Assembly: GCA_013339895.1 (NCBI GenBank)
Contig: JABACO010000003.1
Coordinates: forward strand, 16,645,410-16,709,409
Origin: Ephydatia muelleri
Lineage: Eukaryota; Porifera; Demospongiae; Spongillida; Spongillidae
DNA length: 64,000 nucleotides
Direction of reading: 5' to 3'
The notes beneath the pieces are model-generated. The model worked only from the letters and a program-made list of their open reading frames with translations, was not told the DNA's origin and did not search any database. The position numbers and the translations under genes are program-made. This document shows, piece by piece, positions 31,149-42,067 of the stretch; position 1 is the first letter of the stretch, and the number at the start of each line of letters is the position of its first letter.

Positions 31149-34100
31149 TTAAATATTATTCTTATTTGCTTTCATTTTTCGGAGAATGGCTCTGGCATTT
31201 GCTCTAATTAAGCAAATGCTTAAGTTGGAGAACAGGTCGAAAGAAGCCTGTGACTTTGGAAGGGACTTGTGGATTGCAAGCCGAGCAGCAACTTGTGCTA
31301 AAAACAATGTAGCCTCTTTACCCCAAGCCCCATAGGAATCAACTGCTAGAGGGGTTGAGACCCACCCTAGAGCTGAACACTTTTCATCGTTGGCCTGGTG
31401 TTTCCTGCTCTCCGTTGCCTCAAGGACTGCACCAAACGTTGCTCCCGCTTCAGCTAAAGTTGAAGGGTTTAGCGGTGAGACAACGGAGATGTCCAGGGCA
31501 ACGGGCCTCCCAAGGTTCCAATTCTGTAACAGAATATCGGCAGGTCTTGACTGCGAATGGTCGGGAAAGAGCCCAGCGCCAACTTCAACTTGGACAGAAG
31601 CATGCGCACGGTGAAGGAAGTGCACTAAAGTGTCCCTGAGTGCATTATGGCGTAATACAGCATCACCCCCACATTTGCATGTTAAAGCGTGGTGTCCGAG
31701 AGGGTCCAGACTGTGGGCAGGGCAGAAGGCACACTGAGAGCCCTGGGAGGTATCTAGGCCCAGCCACCACTTGACAGCTACCCTGAATTCAATGGGGTCA
31801 AGATGTAGACCTTGGGATGTGGAAGGAATAACTGATAGCCAGGATGTGGCATGAGGAGCTGAAACTGATAGCAGCCTAGCCTTGTTAGCAGGAGAGGATC
31901 GATCAAAAAAGGTCTTGAAAACAAAGGTCATTCACTTTAGAAGACAGAAGCTTCTGACTGACGGGTGAGGAGATAATGGAATTGACAGAAAGTTTCTCGA
32001 TTGGAGAAACATGAGAATTAAAGTGGTCAATGGCATTTGTGAGATGTATGTCTTCAGAATCAACATCACCGGAGGAACAGACAGAAGCGATATACGCTGA
32101 GCTTGAGTGAAGGGACAGTGAGCGCAAACCTAGACCACCACTGTTGAGGCCAAGCTGGGCCTGGCACCATGCCTCATCAGAAGTTGCGAAACCTATACAG
32201 TCCATGAAACAGTGGTGGATGTCATCATCAAAAAGCTTGAAAGCTTCCAATACCAAATCAGTTGGAGTTGAACGAGCCAAGTAACTTAACCTGCAAAAGC
32301 TACCACACAAACGAAGTAAAGTTAACGCCACTTGTGGGTCTGTGGCGGCAACATCTTTCAACTGGAGCAACAGCTTGCGTGCTTGGAGACGTTTTGAGGC
32401 AATAAAGTTTGCACAGTATATGTAATCACCTATTGGGCACCCTAAGATCTCAAAATGAGGCAAATTGGATACTTTAAGCTCTGATGGGAAAGTGGGGGTA
32501 TCGCCTGGGCAATAGAGCTCACATTTAGAGATATTGACGTAAAGACCAAGAGGGGGTCCTAACTCCTGTATAAGGGACAAGGATCGACGAATTGAAGATT
32601 TCTTGCCCGCTAGGATGCCATCGTCAAGATACCAAGCTTGATACAAAAGTTGGCTGCACTCAGAATCCTCTTTAATTGCTCCAGCAACCTTGTGCAAAAC
32701 TAATGCAAACAGAAAAGGACCCAGTGGGTCTCCCTGCTGCACACCTGATTGTGATGTTAGCTGACCCATAGTGTGCCACAAAACAGGGTGAGAGCCATAA
32801 CACCAGGCAACCCATGGAAGCAAATCTGGGAAATGATTTGCACATTCCTGTAGAACAGCATCTCTGGAGACTAAATTAAAAGCGTTCTTGAAATCCACCT
32901 TCATAACTGAAAAATCCCTGTCATTCCAAAACTTTTCCACACAGGCTCTAATTCCATGAATTACCTTTTCTGAACCCATAGGGCAAGCCACACCAAACTG
33001 TATGGGCTCAAAAAAATCAATAACCCTTTGTTTAAGGACAGCGCATAAGCATTTTCCTGTCAACCTCCTCAGAACCTCGCCCACAGCAATTGGTCTTATG
33101 TCCGGGGCACAGCCAGGCTTTAACTTGCTGAGCGCTGTCAAGGACCCACCTGCCATGAAAAGAGAAACCTCCTGGGGAACTTTCCCAGACACCAAGAGAT
33201 TAACAACCCTTCTTAGCAGGGAACCAATAGTCGTGGGAAGTGGAATGGATGCCGCATCTAACAAGTGTTGCACTCTTAGGCCAGAAGGACCTGCTGCAGT
33301 ACCCTTCGGGAAGGATTTAAGGATGTTGTAAACATCAAAATCGTCATTCAGGGATATGGATTGTGCAGATATTGTTTCGGGGATTATAGGGAGTGGCCCC
33401 TCTGGGTGTTTTTCCCTTAACAGCTTCCACGTATCCTCATTATTGGGTGCCAGGCCAGAGGATACTAAAATTCTACAAGCTTTAGCAAACATGCCCTCAT
33501 GAGACAAAGAAACTGCAAAATCAATGAGATTACGTGGGACAGAGTCATCTGAGTTAGTGCGCGCCAAAGGTCCTGTGACCCTGCGACTCTTTGCCATATT
33601 CTATAATGTCGCATGGTCCCCTTTGCACCATAAATTGCATAGCGAGTCTATTGGGGTTGGGTTATTACGCCTACCACCCCGTTTTTTTGAAGGCAAGAGG
33701 CACTTTGGTAGCATAAACAACTTCAGCCAAGAGTCCAAAGAGTTATCGTGAAGCACTGCCTTCAAAGAAAAAGACAACGCTAGGGCAAAAGCAGGACTAG
33801 ACTTCTTGGGAATGTGCCGCAAGGTTCGGCAAGATAGGAGGCAAACTTCTTCAAAAGATGGTAAGACTGTGTTTGTACTGTGCGAGGACTCGGAAATCGG
33901 TGTTTGAGGAGCTGCCAAGCCAGCTAAACATCTTCGCGAATGTGATGCAAAACGAGATTTAGCCACGAGTGCTCGACACTCACAAATGTACAAGCCTTGT
34001 TCCTGCAGCCATTCTTTAGGTACCTCGCCTAGAAAAAGACCCCGTGCGTGAAGACCCATATGCGAACGCCACATAGTTGGAACAATTAGCTCGTGGCAGC

Positions 34101-34777
34101 CAGCTACAATGCATTGCTTCCTATGAAGAGGTCGGACAATTGGTGCCTGTGGCGATGTCATAGCTCGATCGCTTTCCGACTCCACTTGCAAGGGCTCGGG
34201 CGATAATTGGACAGATGAAAGAGGCACCAAAGGTTCTATGAGAGGTGAATGTGCTGTTGCTATTCCAGCCGAAATAGAGGGTGTCAATGGAGAAGGCTGG
34301 GGTTCTGATGTCCCTTGCGAAACTGACGATAGCCCAGGTGACGACGTATTAAAGGGTAAAGGTGGCTCAGAGTGGTTGTGGACTACCAAGTAACGAACGG
34401 CTATTATTGATATTTGAAACCACGGCCTCACAGCTGCTGCCATTGGACTTAGATGAGTGGCGGCTGTCATTCATGCAGGACGTACACCGGGTCCGCTTAA
34501 TGGTAACCAGGACTGTCTTACAATCCGCACAAACTGTGAAACCTGCTTCGTGAAGTAAGTCCGCCGAGATTCCAGGGTCTTTTTTCAAGAAGTGTATCTG
34601 CAGGTGTTTTTTAAAGGCATCCTTCGTCCCTAAAGAAGAGGAACAACCAGGTAAGGAGCATTCAAACCTACCTGCAGAAGCGCTTGGACGATAGTGTTCT
34701 AGATCCAGAGGCTGTGAATCCGATTGCCGGATAGAACTATGCGGGGGACCTCTTAAAACGCGCTTACCACGCGCCAT
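31149..34777 (-). pseudogene. RLE-type LINE (R2-like architecture), zinc fingers-RT-endonuclease
   Basis: Read from 34777 down. The N-terminal part (34367-34777) has C2H2-type ligands in FECSLPGCSSSLG...HLQIH and cysteine pairs. The next block (33601-34470) has QCIVAGCHELIV...HMGLH and YICECRALVAKSR. The RT core (31903-33597) has GPSGLRVQHLLDAA, VDFKNAFNLVSR, SGVQQGDPLGPFLFALVLH and WYLDDG at the active site. The C-terminal part (31149-31931) has CAFC...GHHALTC, RHNALRD and RPADILLQNW...ALDISV, consistent with a restriction-like endonuclease. Breaks are a phase change between the first two blocks, TAG at 33601-33603, and a one-base slip in the T run near 31910. The element is a full-span but inactive copy. 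Exact clade was not determined. Confidence 0.8.
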
Positions 34778-34779
34778 TT

Positions 34780-35520
34780 TTAGATTTTATATCACGAAAT
34801 TGATGCTTTCATTTTATTATATAAAACTTATTATTATACAATACCATACACATAACTAATACACATAACTAATACGCACACAAAAGAAACCATCATTCAC
34901 TAGATGCCCCGACAATGCGTCAGGTCTAGTCCCGTTCGACGTCGGTGGTTTGAAAACAAAGATCCACGTAATCGTCAGAGACAGCCTTGGGGTACTGTTC
35001 CTCTTGCGTAGCCCTAATCAGCAGAGGGGATTCCTCTCCTTTCGTGGCCACTCCCGAAGTCAACTCCTCAGCCCCGTCACCCGATCGCAAAGTCCAACCA
35101 TCTGGAAGGATGTCTTCCAATGAATGCGCACCCCGTGCGTACATCGTATCGGTTTCAGCCAAAGATGGCAAGTACCGTGAGGTGGCCAACCTACACGTAC
35201 CAATCGTAATGAAAAGAGCTTGGTCCAATTATTTCTCCCTTCTATTAATTTATTAATAGGTGGAGAACCAAAGAATTGAGACCAATTCGTTCACAATGGA
35301 ACGTGGAAAATGAATAAGGACGACCGTATTAATAACAGCAACATGTGTTTCCATGGTGTTATTCATTACCTTCTTGTTGTAAGATTCGGTAATGATATAT
35401 ATTCCGAGACAGAATATATTAAATACGGGTTGTTGTTTGTTCGACCTTCGCGCGCTGCAGTGGAATTAAGACTGCAACGGATAGCACAAGTAACTTGCAT
35501 CGTCGTACGATGCAGAAACC
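34780..35520. other. Unannotated interval with a 100-codon minus frame
   Basis: The minus frame 34926-35228 (starting MDQALFITIGTCRL) shows no recognised domain. AT-rich sequence at 34790-34890 lies just upstream of the RLE-type LINE start and could hold its 5' end. Confidence 0.3.
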
Positions 35521-35529
35521 GTGAAAAAT

Positions 35530-35595
35530 GCACAACCAGACCGGTTTCGCCAACCTTGTTAGAGGTTATGTGGCTTCTTCAGTGGTTTACAGTGC
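35530..35595 (-). ncRNA. Hammerhead ribozyme-like motif 2 (downstream of the Penelope-like fragment)
   Basis: Read on minus: stem I 5' side GCAC, bulge TGTA, AACCA; core CTGAAGA; one extra A; stem II GCC; a loop of 20 nt; GGC; then GAAA; stem III palindrome CCGG; TC at the cleavage position; then stem I 3' side TGGTT, GTGC. Both halves of stem I pair exactly. CUGANGA and GAAA are the invariant hammerhead core. The stem III without a loop implies activity as a dimer, as described for Penelope-like hammerheads. Stem II is only 3 bp, so this copy may be weak. Confidence 0.6.
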
Positions 35596-35770
35596 TTCGT
35601 TATACTCGAGAAACTATCCGATGGGAATTGGATCTCGTGAACGAACTTTTAGTATACAATCAAATATGATTGTTTACATTGTCAAGGAAACGTTGCGTTC
35701 CTGCAATGATTGGTCGATCAAAGCAAAATTTGAATTTTAAATTTTGCCATCTCAATTAACGTGTCTAAAT

Positions 35771-36871
35771 TTAGGCACGGGTCACGCGAGTTTGTTTATC
35801 CTGAAGGACAAAATTTAAACCAACCGGCTGCAGAGTGCCGAGTCTCTTGATCCATGCGGATTCAAGCTCTTGCAATTGTTTCTCTGCTTCTCTTTTGCCG
35901 ATCCCGTTGGGGAGTTTGGCAATGGGTTGGAACGATATGTGGTGAATACCGTGGCCATCGTTGTTAAAGTGCAACGCTAATTTGTCGCTACCTTTACCAT
36001 TAATGGTAAGTAAGTGTTTGGCTACTCTGTGCGCAAACGAGAGGACCGTTTGTCCAATGTATTGTTTGCCACATTTTTTGCATTCAAGCATGTAGACAAT
36101 GTTTGTTGTCTGACAGGTGAATTCACCGTATATACGGTGTTTTCTTTTGTTTAGTTTGCTCCTCACAGACGTATCCGTGATCAACATGGGGCAAAGACGA
36201 CAAGTTCTCCTACCACACTTGGAAATTTTAGCTTCCTGTGCGTCAATTATATTCATAGGAGGTGGCTCAATTATCGGATTGGAATGCTCCGACAATAATT
36301 CAGGTAAGGGATCCGTTGCTCAGAGAGGGATTTTTCCTCAATGACATAATTGGGGGTTTTGGGAATAGTTGTAACAGGGTATTGTCCCTGTGCAACAGAG
36401 GCCAACACTCATAGACAGTTTGTCTAAGTTGAGACGTACAGTCATTGTACGTGGTTACAAATGTGAGGACATCCTCATCATTGCTTTTAGAGTTGACCAA
36501 TAGCTTTTGCTCCCTTTGTTCAAAGGAAATTGTTTGCAAAAGTTTGTTAACGGTACGGGGCTTGTAGCCTCTCGTAGTTAGCTTAGATTTGTGTTTCCCT
36601 AGGGAGTTCACAAATTCTAGTTCATCAGAGTTTGTTCTGAGATATCTGTTAGCTTCCCCAATGACAATACCTTTCCTACAACCTGATGGGTGGTAGGAGG
36701 TGGCATGAACGTAAAGTTGTTTGTTGGTAGGCTTTACGTGTGTCTTGATATCCAGGACACCTGTTTGGGTGAATCTGGTACCTTTGTATAATGTAGTATC
36801 AAGGAAATTTATTTCCTTATCACTACATTCAGCAGTGAATTTAATAGTCCTGTGGATTTTGTTAATCTCTT
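35771..36871 (-). pseudogene. Penelope-like element: RT C-terminal part plus GIY-YIG endonuclease
   Basis: Starting at 36871, the minus frame reads EINKIHRTIKFTAE, INFLDTTLYKG and then KPTNKQLYVHATSYHPSGC, which are typical Penelope-like RT segments. It continues through GYKPRTVNKLLQ and FVTTYNDC...ECWPLLHRD to about 36300, where a one-base shift changes frame. The second frame (35771-36295) carries a CxxCxxC region and a GIY-YIG nuclease: VYMLECKKCGKQYIGQT, then RVAKH and the later Glu in EAEKQLQELE. The N-terminal RT half is missing; homology starts abruptly at a repeated 94-bp block. This is a truncated, inactive copy, but its retained ends include hammerhead-like motifs. Confidence 0.82.
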
Positions 36872-37382
36872 AACCAGTATCAAGACTTTGTCGGGAATTA
36901 TATGGATTCTTACAGGAACTATTGCGATTAAGGCCAAGTGGGTCACCTTGGTTACATTAGGCAAAGCTTGATCTGATTACATCCAGATTTGACCATTTCT
37001 GCATGGGGAGTATCTTTCAGCGACGGATCCACAAAGTGAGTCGTACCTTCTGAATATGGTTATTAGAATGGGAAGAGAATCACCACTATTCTCGAATAGA
37101 AGGTCTCTACATCCACTGAAAGGATTTCTACTCCAACTGGTAGGTTCCACCAGCCAACCACCAACTAGCCAATAGCATCAGACCGGTTTCGACGGTGATC
37201 TTTATTCTGGCCCGTCATCATCAGTGATGCACCAGACTACTGCTCCCTATAGGTAGTAGGGGATTCCAAGCATGGAAACCTGGCATGCAACCAGTATCAA
37301 GACTTTGTCGGGAATTATATGGATTCTTACAGGAACTATTGCAATTAAGGCCAAGTGGGTCACCTTGGTTACATTAGGCAAA
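36872..37382. repeat. 94-bp direct repeat flanking the hammerhead segment
   Basis: The blocks 36872-36965 and 37289-37382 start AACCAGTATCAAGACTTTGT and are identical except for one G/A change. They enclose a 323-bp segment that contains the first hammerhead motif. This could be a partial tandem terminal repeat of the Penelope-like element or a long target duplication. Confidence 0.9.
37175..37230 (-). ncRNA. Hammerhead ribozyme-like motif 1 (upstream of the Penelope-like fragment)
   Basis: Read on minus from 37230: stem I GCATCA; core CTGATGA; one extra T; stem II GACGG; 16-nt loop; CCGTC; GAAA; stem III palindrome CCGG; TC at the cleavage position; stem I return TGATGC. Stem I (6 bp) and stem II (5 bp) pair perfectly, and every invariant core base is present. 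The loopless stem III matches minimal dimeric hammerheads known from Penelope-like elements. It sits 5' of the coding part on the same strand, as expected for the terminal repeat. Confidence 0.75.
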
Positions 37383-37509
37383 CTTGGGAGCATCTGGTCC
37401 TGGTTTCTGTTCAAAAGTACAACACAGGTCCATGAGATCATGTACATTTCATTGAATAGGTTGTTTGTAAGTTTATTATGTGCACTGTGTAAATTATGAC
37501 AATAATTTT

Positions 37510-37770
37510 TTTTTTAAAGATGTGTTAATTTTCACCATCACACCGCCAGGGGCTAGAATGTGAAAGCAAAGCTCTCGAATTTACTGGATTATTCAGAAGA
37601 GAATATAACAGAACTTCAGAAAAGTAATATGACATGTAAATTCTATTTCATGCATGTTTATCTTTATACAACAATACACACAATTGAGTGATTGTACTAT
37701 ACACACCCCACCACTATACACTTCACTTCATACATACGTTAACCTTCACTATCAAACCACTTGGGGCTTG
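37510..37770 (-). other. Two related possible exons downstream of the microexon array
   Basis: On minus, AG-preceded blocks near 37768 (CCCCAAGTGGTTTGATAGTG) and 37552 (CCCCTGGCGGTGTGATGGTG) are clearly related. In the same phase they would encode PSGLIVKVN and PGGVMVKIN. They look like duplicated exons of the microexon gene. Neither has an obvious GT donor in the expected place, so one could be terminal. Confidence 0.35.
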
Positions 37771-37904
37771 ATAATGATAAGCATAATAATTGTTTTTAGT
37801 CACTATAATTATGCTACTAATGTTTTTGTGTCTTTATTGGGCAAATGCATCAGCTAATTGTGCAAGTGTTAATTTGTCTTTACTTTTTTTCCATTAAAGT
37901 TGAT

Positions 37905-38705
37905 ATCTCTAACATTGAAATCAAGTGCTAATATTAATACTTACTAACTTACAACTGGTGTCATCTTTGTATTTGGCTGTTATTGTGCAAAGGAAAGAAC
38001 AGTTTTGAAACCACAATATTTAACTTACTTGGTAAACTTACTGTCACTTGAGATGCAGCAATTGGAGGCTATAAAATACAAATATAAAAGTAACATGCCT
38101 ACAAATATCACAAGTGTTACGCATTAATTTCTAGTGTGTTTTAACATAATTCTATTTCATCATAGTAGACATCTCTATCATTGAAATCAAGTGTAAATAA
38201 TATCAAATCAAGTGCACTTATACATCTTCCCCTTTAACTCAGTGTTTATGCAATATTTACTTACAATTGGTGTCATCTTTCTATTTGGCTGTTATTGTAC
38301 AAAGGAAAGAACATTTTTGAAACCACAATATTTAACTTACTTGGTAAACTTACCGTCACTTGAGATGCAGCAATTGGAGGCTATATAATACAAACATATA
38401 AGTAACATGCCTACAAATATCACAAGTGTTACGCATTAATTTCTATTGTGTTTTAACATAATTTTAAAGTACTTTATTTCATCATAGTAGACATCTGTAT
38501 CATTGAAATCAAGTGTAAATCAAATCAAGTACACTTATACATCTTCCCCTTTAACTCAGTGTTTATGCAATATTTACTTACAACTGGTGTCATCTTTCTA
38601 TTTGGCTGTTTTTGTGCACAGGGAAGAACAACCGTTTTGAAACCACAATATTTAACTTATTTGGTAAACTTACCATCACTTGAGATGCAGCAATTGGAGG
38701 CTATA
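37905..38705. repeat. Threefold tandem repeat, about 300-bp unit
   Basis: Three consecutive copies, each with 'tttggctgttattgtgcaaa' or a close variant, 'gaaaccacaatatttaactt' and 'gagatgcagcaattggaggc'. The copies differ by substitutions and small indels. Each contains one 24-nt and one 27-nt block with perfect splice-site flanks on minus (see microexon entry). Confidence 0.9.
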
Positions 38706-39344
38706 AAAAAAAAAGCATATAACAAGTTACACTTTTGAATGCTCTCCTCCCATCCTCCACAAGGATAAATCCCCTGTTGGCAAAACCCTCAAGTAGGGAC
38801 AATCCACATATTGAGGAAAAATAACCTTGCACCACCTAATCATACAACAAGTAGCAAGTAAGTTCAGACATCCCTTGGTTTGGCAGTCCATCATCAGTTG
38901 AATTTGATGTCAAGGAAGAACCTTATTTGATTGGGTAACATGGACATGCACATACGGTACATAAAATATCTAATGCTCTGCACAATGCTTAGACTGAATA
39001 TTGATCATTCCACTCACCCTTACATACCCCCCACGTGGTTTCATCATTCCACTTACCCTTACATACCCCCCACGTGGTTTCATCATTCCACTCACCCTTA
39101 CATACCCCCCACGTTGTTTCATCATTCCACTCACCCTTACATACCCCCAACGTGGTTCATCATTCCACTCACTCTTACATACCCCCACGTGGTTTCATAA
39201 GCCACGTGCATTGCACCTATATATGACTTCAGAGAGGCATAGTTTATAAGATATAATTCATTACATAGAGCAGATAGAAATATATATAGCTTAATAACTC
39301 CACGTGTATTTACTTACTCGTGTCATGGGTACGGAATCATCATC
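37953..39344 (-). CDS. Part of an unknown gene made of 24- and 27-nt microexons
   Basis: On minus there are seven short blocks, each preceded by AG after a pyrimidine-rich or AT-rich stretch and followed by GTAAGT/GTAAGTTT donors. They are 39318-39344 (DDDSVPMTR), 38674-38700 (PPIAASQVM), 38582-38605 (PNRKMTPV), 38354-38380 (PPIAASQVT), 38265-38288 (PNRKMTPI), 38042-38068 (PPIAASQVT) and 37953-37976 (PNTKMTPV). All are multiples of three, so skipping any keeps frame. The codons are preserved better than the surrounding introns. I do not recognise the protein; it would be a short-repeat, Pro/Thr-rich chain. 5' and 3' ends are unknown. Confidence 0.5.
39006..39195. repeat. 36-bp minisatellite, about five copies
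   Basis: Unit close to TCATTCCACTCACCCTTACA plus TACCCCCCACGTGGTT. Copies vary by one or two bases in the C run. Non-coding, within the intronic region of the possible microexon gene. Confidence 0.9.
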
Positions 39345-40256
39345 CTATGTAAATTAAAAATTATACATTTTTTGTTGATACATTAATCTTTAATCTACGT
39401 AAAACGATCCTGAATTCAGGATCGGTATCATCCTGAATTCAGGATATTGAGTACTTCCGTTTATAACAATTATTGCAAGGACAAATAAATAAATTATTAT
39501 TTATAGGCTTTTTGTTTCAGCACTGCTTCACTCTTTCTATAGCATGGAATGATTTCAGCCATCTAGAAAGCTGCCCAAACTTTAAGAATGCATTTGTACG
39601 TTTCATTGCTGTCACATACGCAAATTGAATAATTATCACTTTGCAGTTTTCAGTGCATACAGGAAGCATAAAACATATCAATTTTAGTCTTCTTTGACCG
39701 TTTTGTAGTTTTATCACCTACAGGCTTTGGTTGAAGTTGTGTTTGAATCCTAACTGTGCACTAATTTTAAAAGAAAAATTTATTTTTAGATTACTATTCT
39801 TGTGTTTTGCGTGATTGCATGTAATTGTCCCTAAGCATTGTAGTATAGAGTTACAAACAGTATTGATCATTTGCATCTAAACTTCTTACATTAATATGTT
39901 ACGGCATATGAATAGTGCAAAAGATAGGAAGTTTTGTATAATGATTTAAATTTAAAATCAAGCAAACTCAATCATATATTCTATTATTAAAATTACATAA
40001 CAATAATTAAAAATCGTTTCATTTTTACGTTGCTTTATTGAAGTATGAATTTTAAAGCTGCGTAAGCTAAAAAATGTCAGAGTTTGTAAAGGATGGTTAT
40101 GACAAATTCAAACCAAGATATCAAAACACAAAATAGTTGCAAAGAAATCAAGATATTGTGACAATGAAATCCGTTTGAACTGATATAATGCACTGATATC
40201 ATGATATATGTAGACAGCAATAATAAAGTGTACCAAGATAAGTGAATCAATTAGTT

Positions 40257-41285
40257 TTAAAAACCCATTTCTGTGAGATGTTGAATATAGCAATCTCTGG
40301 AAGTGCCAAAGCCACAGTATGAAACCAAATAGTCATTCTCCAGATCACTGCATCCAACACAATAGAATGTGGTCTTCATTTTGCAGTACTTGCAGATACG
40401 CTGTGGGTACTTTCCATTCATTATATTTTCCTTGTACATAGGAAGCTCTGTAGTTTGTGCTGCACTTGATCCTACAATGTGACAATATTATACACCGATA
40501 AAAAGGAAAGCAATAACAATATGTCATTTATTGTACCTCTACATGTGCCACAGAGACAGATGCACTATCATCACTGCGCCTTCGTAATGTTGCACTGGAT
40601 GGTACATAGATGTTGTGGATGAGCTGATGTGCCAGCAGATCGCTTGCAAGGAAATCTTTGTCAGATTCATACCTGTAAGCTAAGTAAGCATCAACAACAC
40701 ATATACGGTCCCAAATGTTCTGTGCCACCATGTATGAGTTATCCACTCTCTTTCGATTGCAAGTGAGCCTTGTCTGTAATGATCATGCACATCAATTGAT
40801 GAAAAAAACTCAAAGAACTTCTCCACTATAAGTGGTCTTGGTATCATTTTTGTGTACTGCACCGTGGTTGGTATGCCATCAACTACATCAATTCTGTGGC
40901 GTAATCGCTCTGATGGTATTCCAGGGTGTCCAGTATATCGGTTGCATATTATAGTTTTTGGCTTTTTATCAACCCAAACACATGCAATTATTTTGCTACC
41001 ATCTGGGGCAATTGATTGAAGTAGCTTGTGACTACCTCGATTTGGCGTAGGACCAGTTCCATTGCCTGAAGCCCATTGGAGGAGCTGCATCTTTGGGTAC
41101 TCTTTTGTAGCAGTTTTGACCATTCCCATGAAGTACAAACCTTGATCTAATAGTGCAAATAGAGATTTGACTGACAAAAATGCACTGTCAGCTATGATAG
41201 TACGAGCAGTCCCTCTCCAAGGAGCACACAACCTCAGTACTGAGTGTAAGCTCATGGCTGTCTTTGATGACAATTTTCTCCACAA
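40257..41285 (-). pseudogene. piggyBac-like transposase, C-terminal part
   Basis: On minus the frame begins near 41285 with LHSVLRLCAPWRGTARTIIADSAF, the piggyBac core around the second catalytic Asp. It continues through GLYFMGMVKTATKEYP and SSIDVHDHYRQGSLAIE, with the third Asp, to WWHRTFGT. A one-base shift near 40700 moves it to VVDAYLAYRYESDKDF. A GT..AG intron (about 40535-40472) leads to a last exon with a zinc-ribbon-like end: CKYCKMK...CVGC...YCGFG...C, stop at 40257. The N-terminus and first catalytic Asp are missing and replaced by LINE sequence in the same frame. This is a broken copy of a subfamily different from the other two piggyBacs here. Confidence 0.72.
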
Positions 41286-41930
41286 AGAGAAAAGGTTCTT
41301 CCAATCACCTTTAATACGGAAAACATTAAGGAGTTCCGCCTTGAAATTCCACCATTTATTCTGAATCTTCCGGATAGTATATTTTGCTCGATTGCAAGCT
41401 TGCCTGTACTTACTTAAAAGGGCAGGCGGCACTGGTAAATTGTCTTTTCTAAAGTGGAGGATGTCATGAAAGAGGTTCTTCTTATCCTGTAGAAGAGGTT
41501 GGATAACACTGATATCATCACGAAACCAGTCAGGTAGAGGGCAGTGGGTTTGTGGACCAATATAGGTGTCTGCAGCTGAAGTAATAGCTTGAACAAAACA
41601 GCTCCATATAGACTCAACATCAGAACCTAATGAGGAGTTTATGTCTGGTTGGTTAGATTGAAGGGAGCTTAAAGCCTTAGTAATTGAGTCTTGAAAGCCT
41701 TTTAAGACTTCAGGCAAAGCCAAGCGATGAACTGCAAAGTGACCAGAACAGGGTTGTCGTTTATGAGTGGAGCTATGTGTCCTGCACTTTGGAATGAATA
41801 TGGAACTTCCAACATAAAAATGATCACTCCATACATCTACGCTGTGAAACACTCTTGTATCTGGTATCAAGAGTCGATCACGCTGCCTGGTAATGATATA
41901 ATCTATTTGATGAAACTTCAAACATACATA
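41286..41930 (-). pseudogene. APE-type LINE fragment 2 (endonuclease end and linker)
   Basis: The minus frame starting beside a (TATG)n tract reads IDYIITRQRDRLL, DTRVFHSVDVWSDHF and later NKWWNFKAELLN and IKGDWKNLFSLW. These match in order the corresponding part of the longer LINE at 42068-44992 (IDFVITRQKDRYL ... IKGDWKNLFSSW). It stops at about 41286 where piggyBac coding begins without a frame break. It is truncated at both ends. Confidence 0.75.
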
Positions 41931-41972
41931 CATACATACATACATACATTCATACATACATGCATACATAAT
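41930..41972. repeat. (CATA)n microsatellite between two LINEs
   Basis: About ten tetranucleotide units with a few changes. On the LINE sense strand it follows the 3' end of LINE 1 (stop 42068, then about 95 bp), so it is probably that element's tail. Confidence 0.85.
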
Positions 41973-42067
41973 AAAATAATAATATGCCATCGCATTATAC
42001 AGGTATAACACGTTTGGAGGAAGAGACCAGACACAGTTCGGAAACAAACAAGTCATCAAGCTAACAC

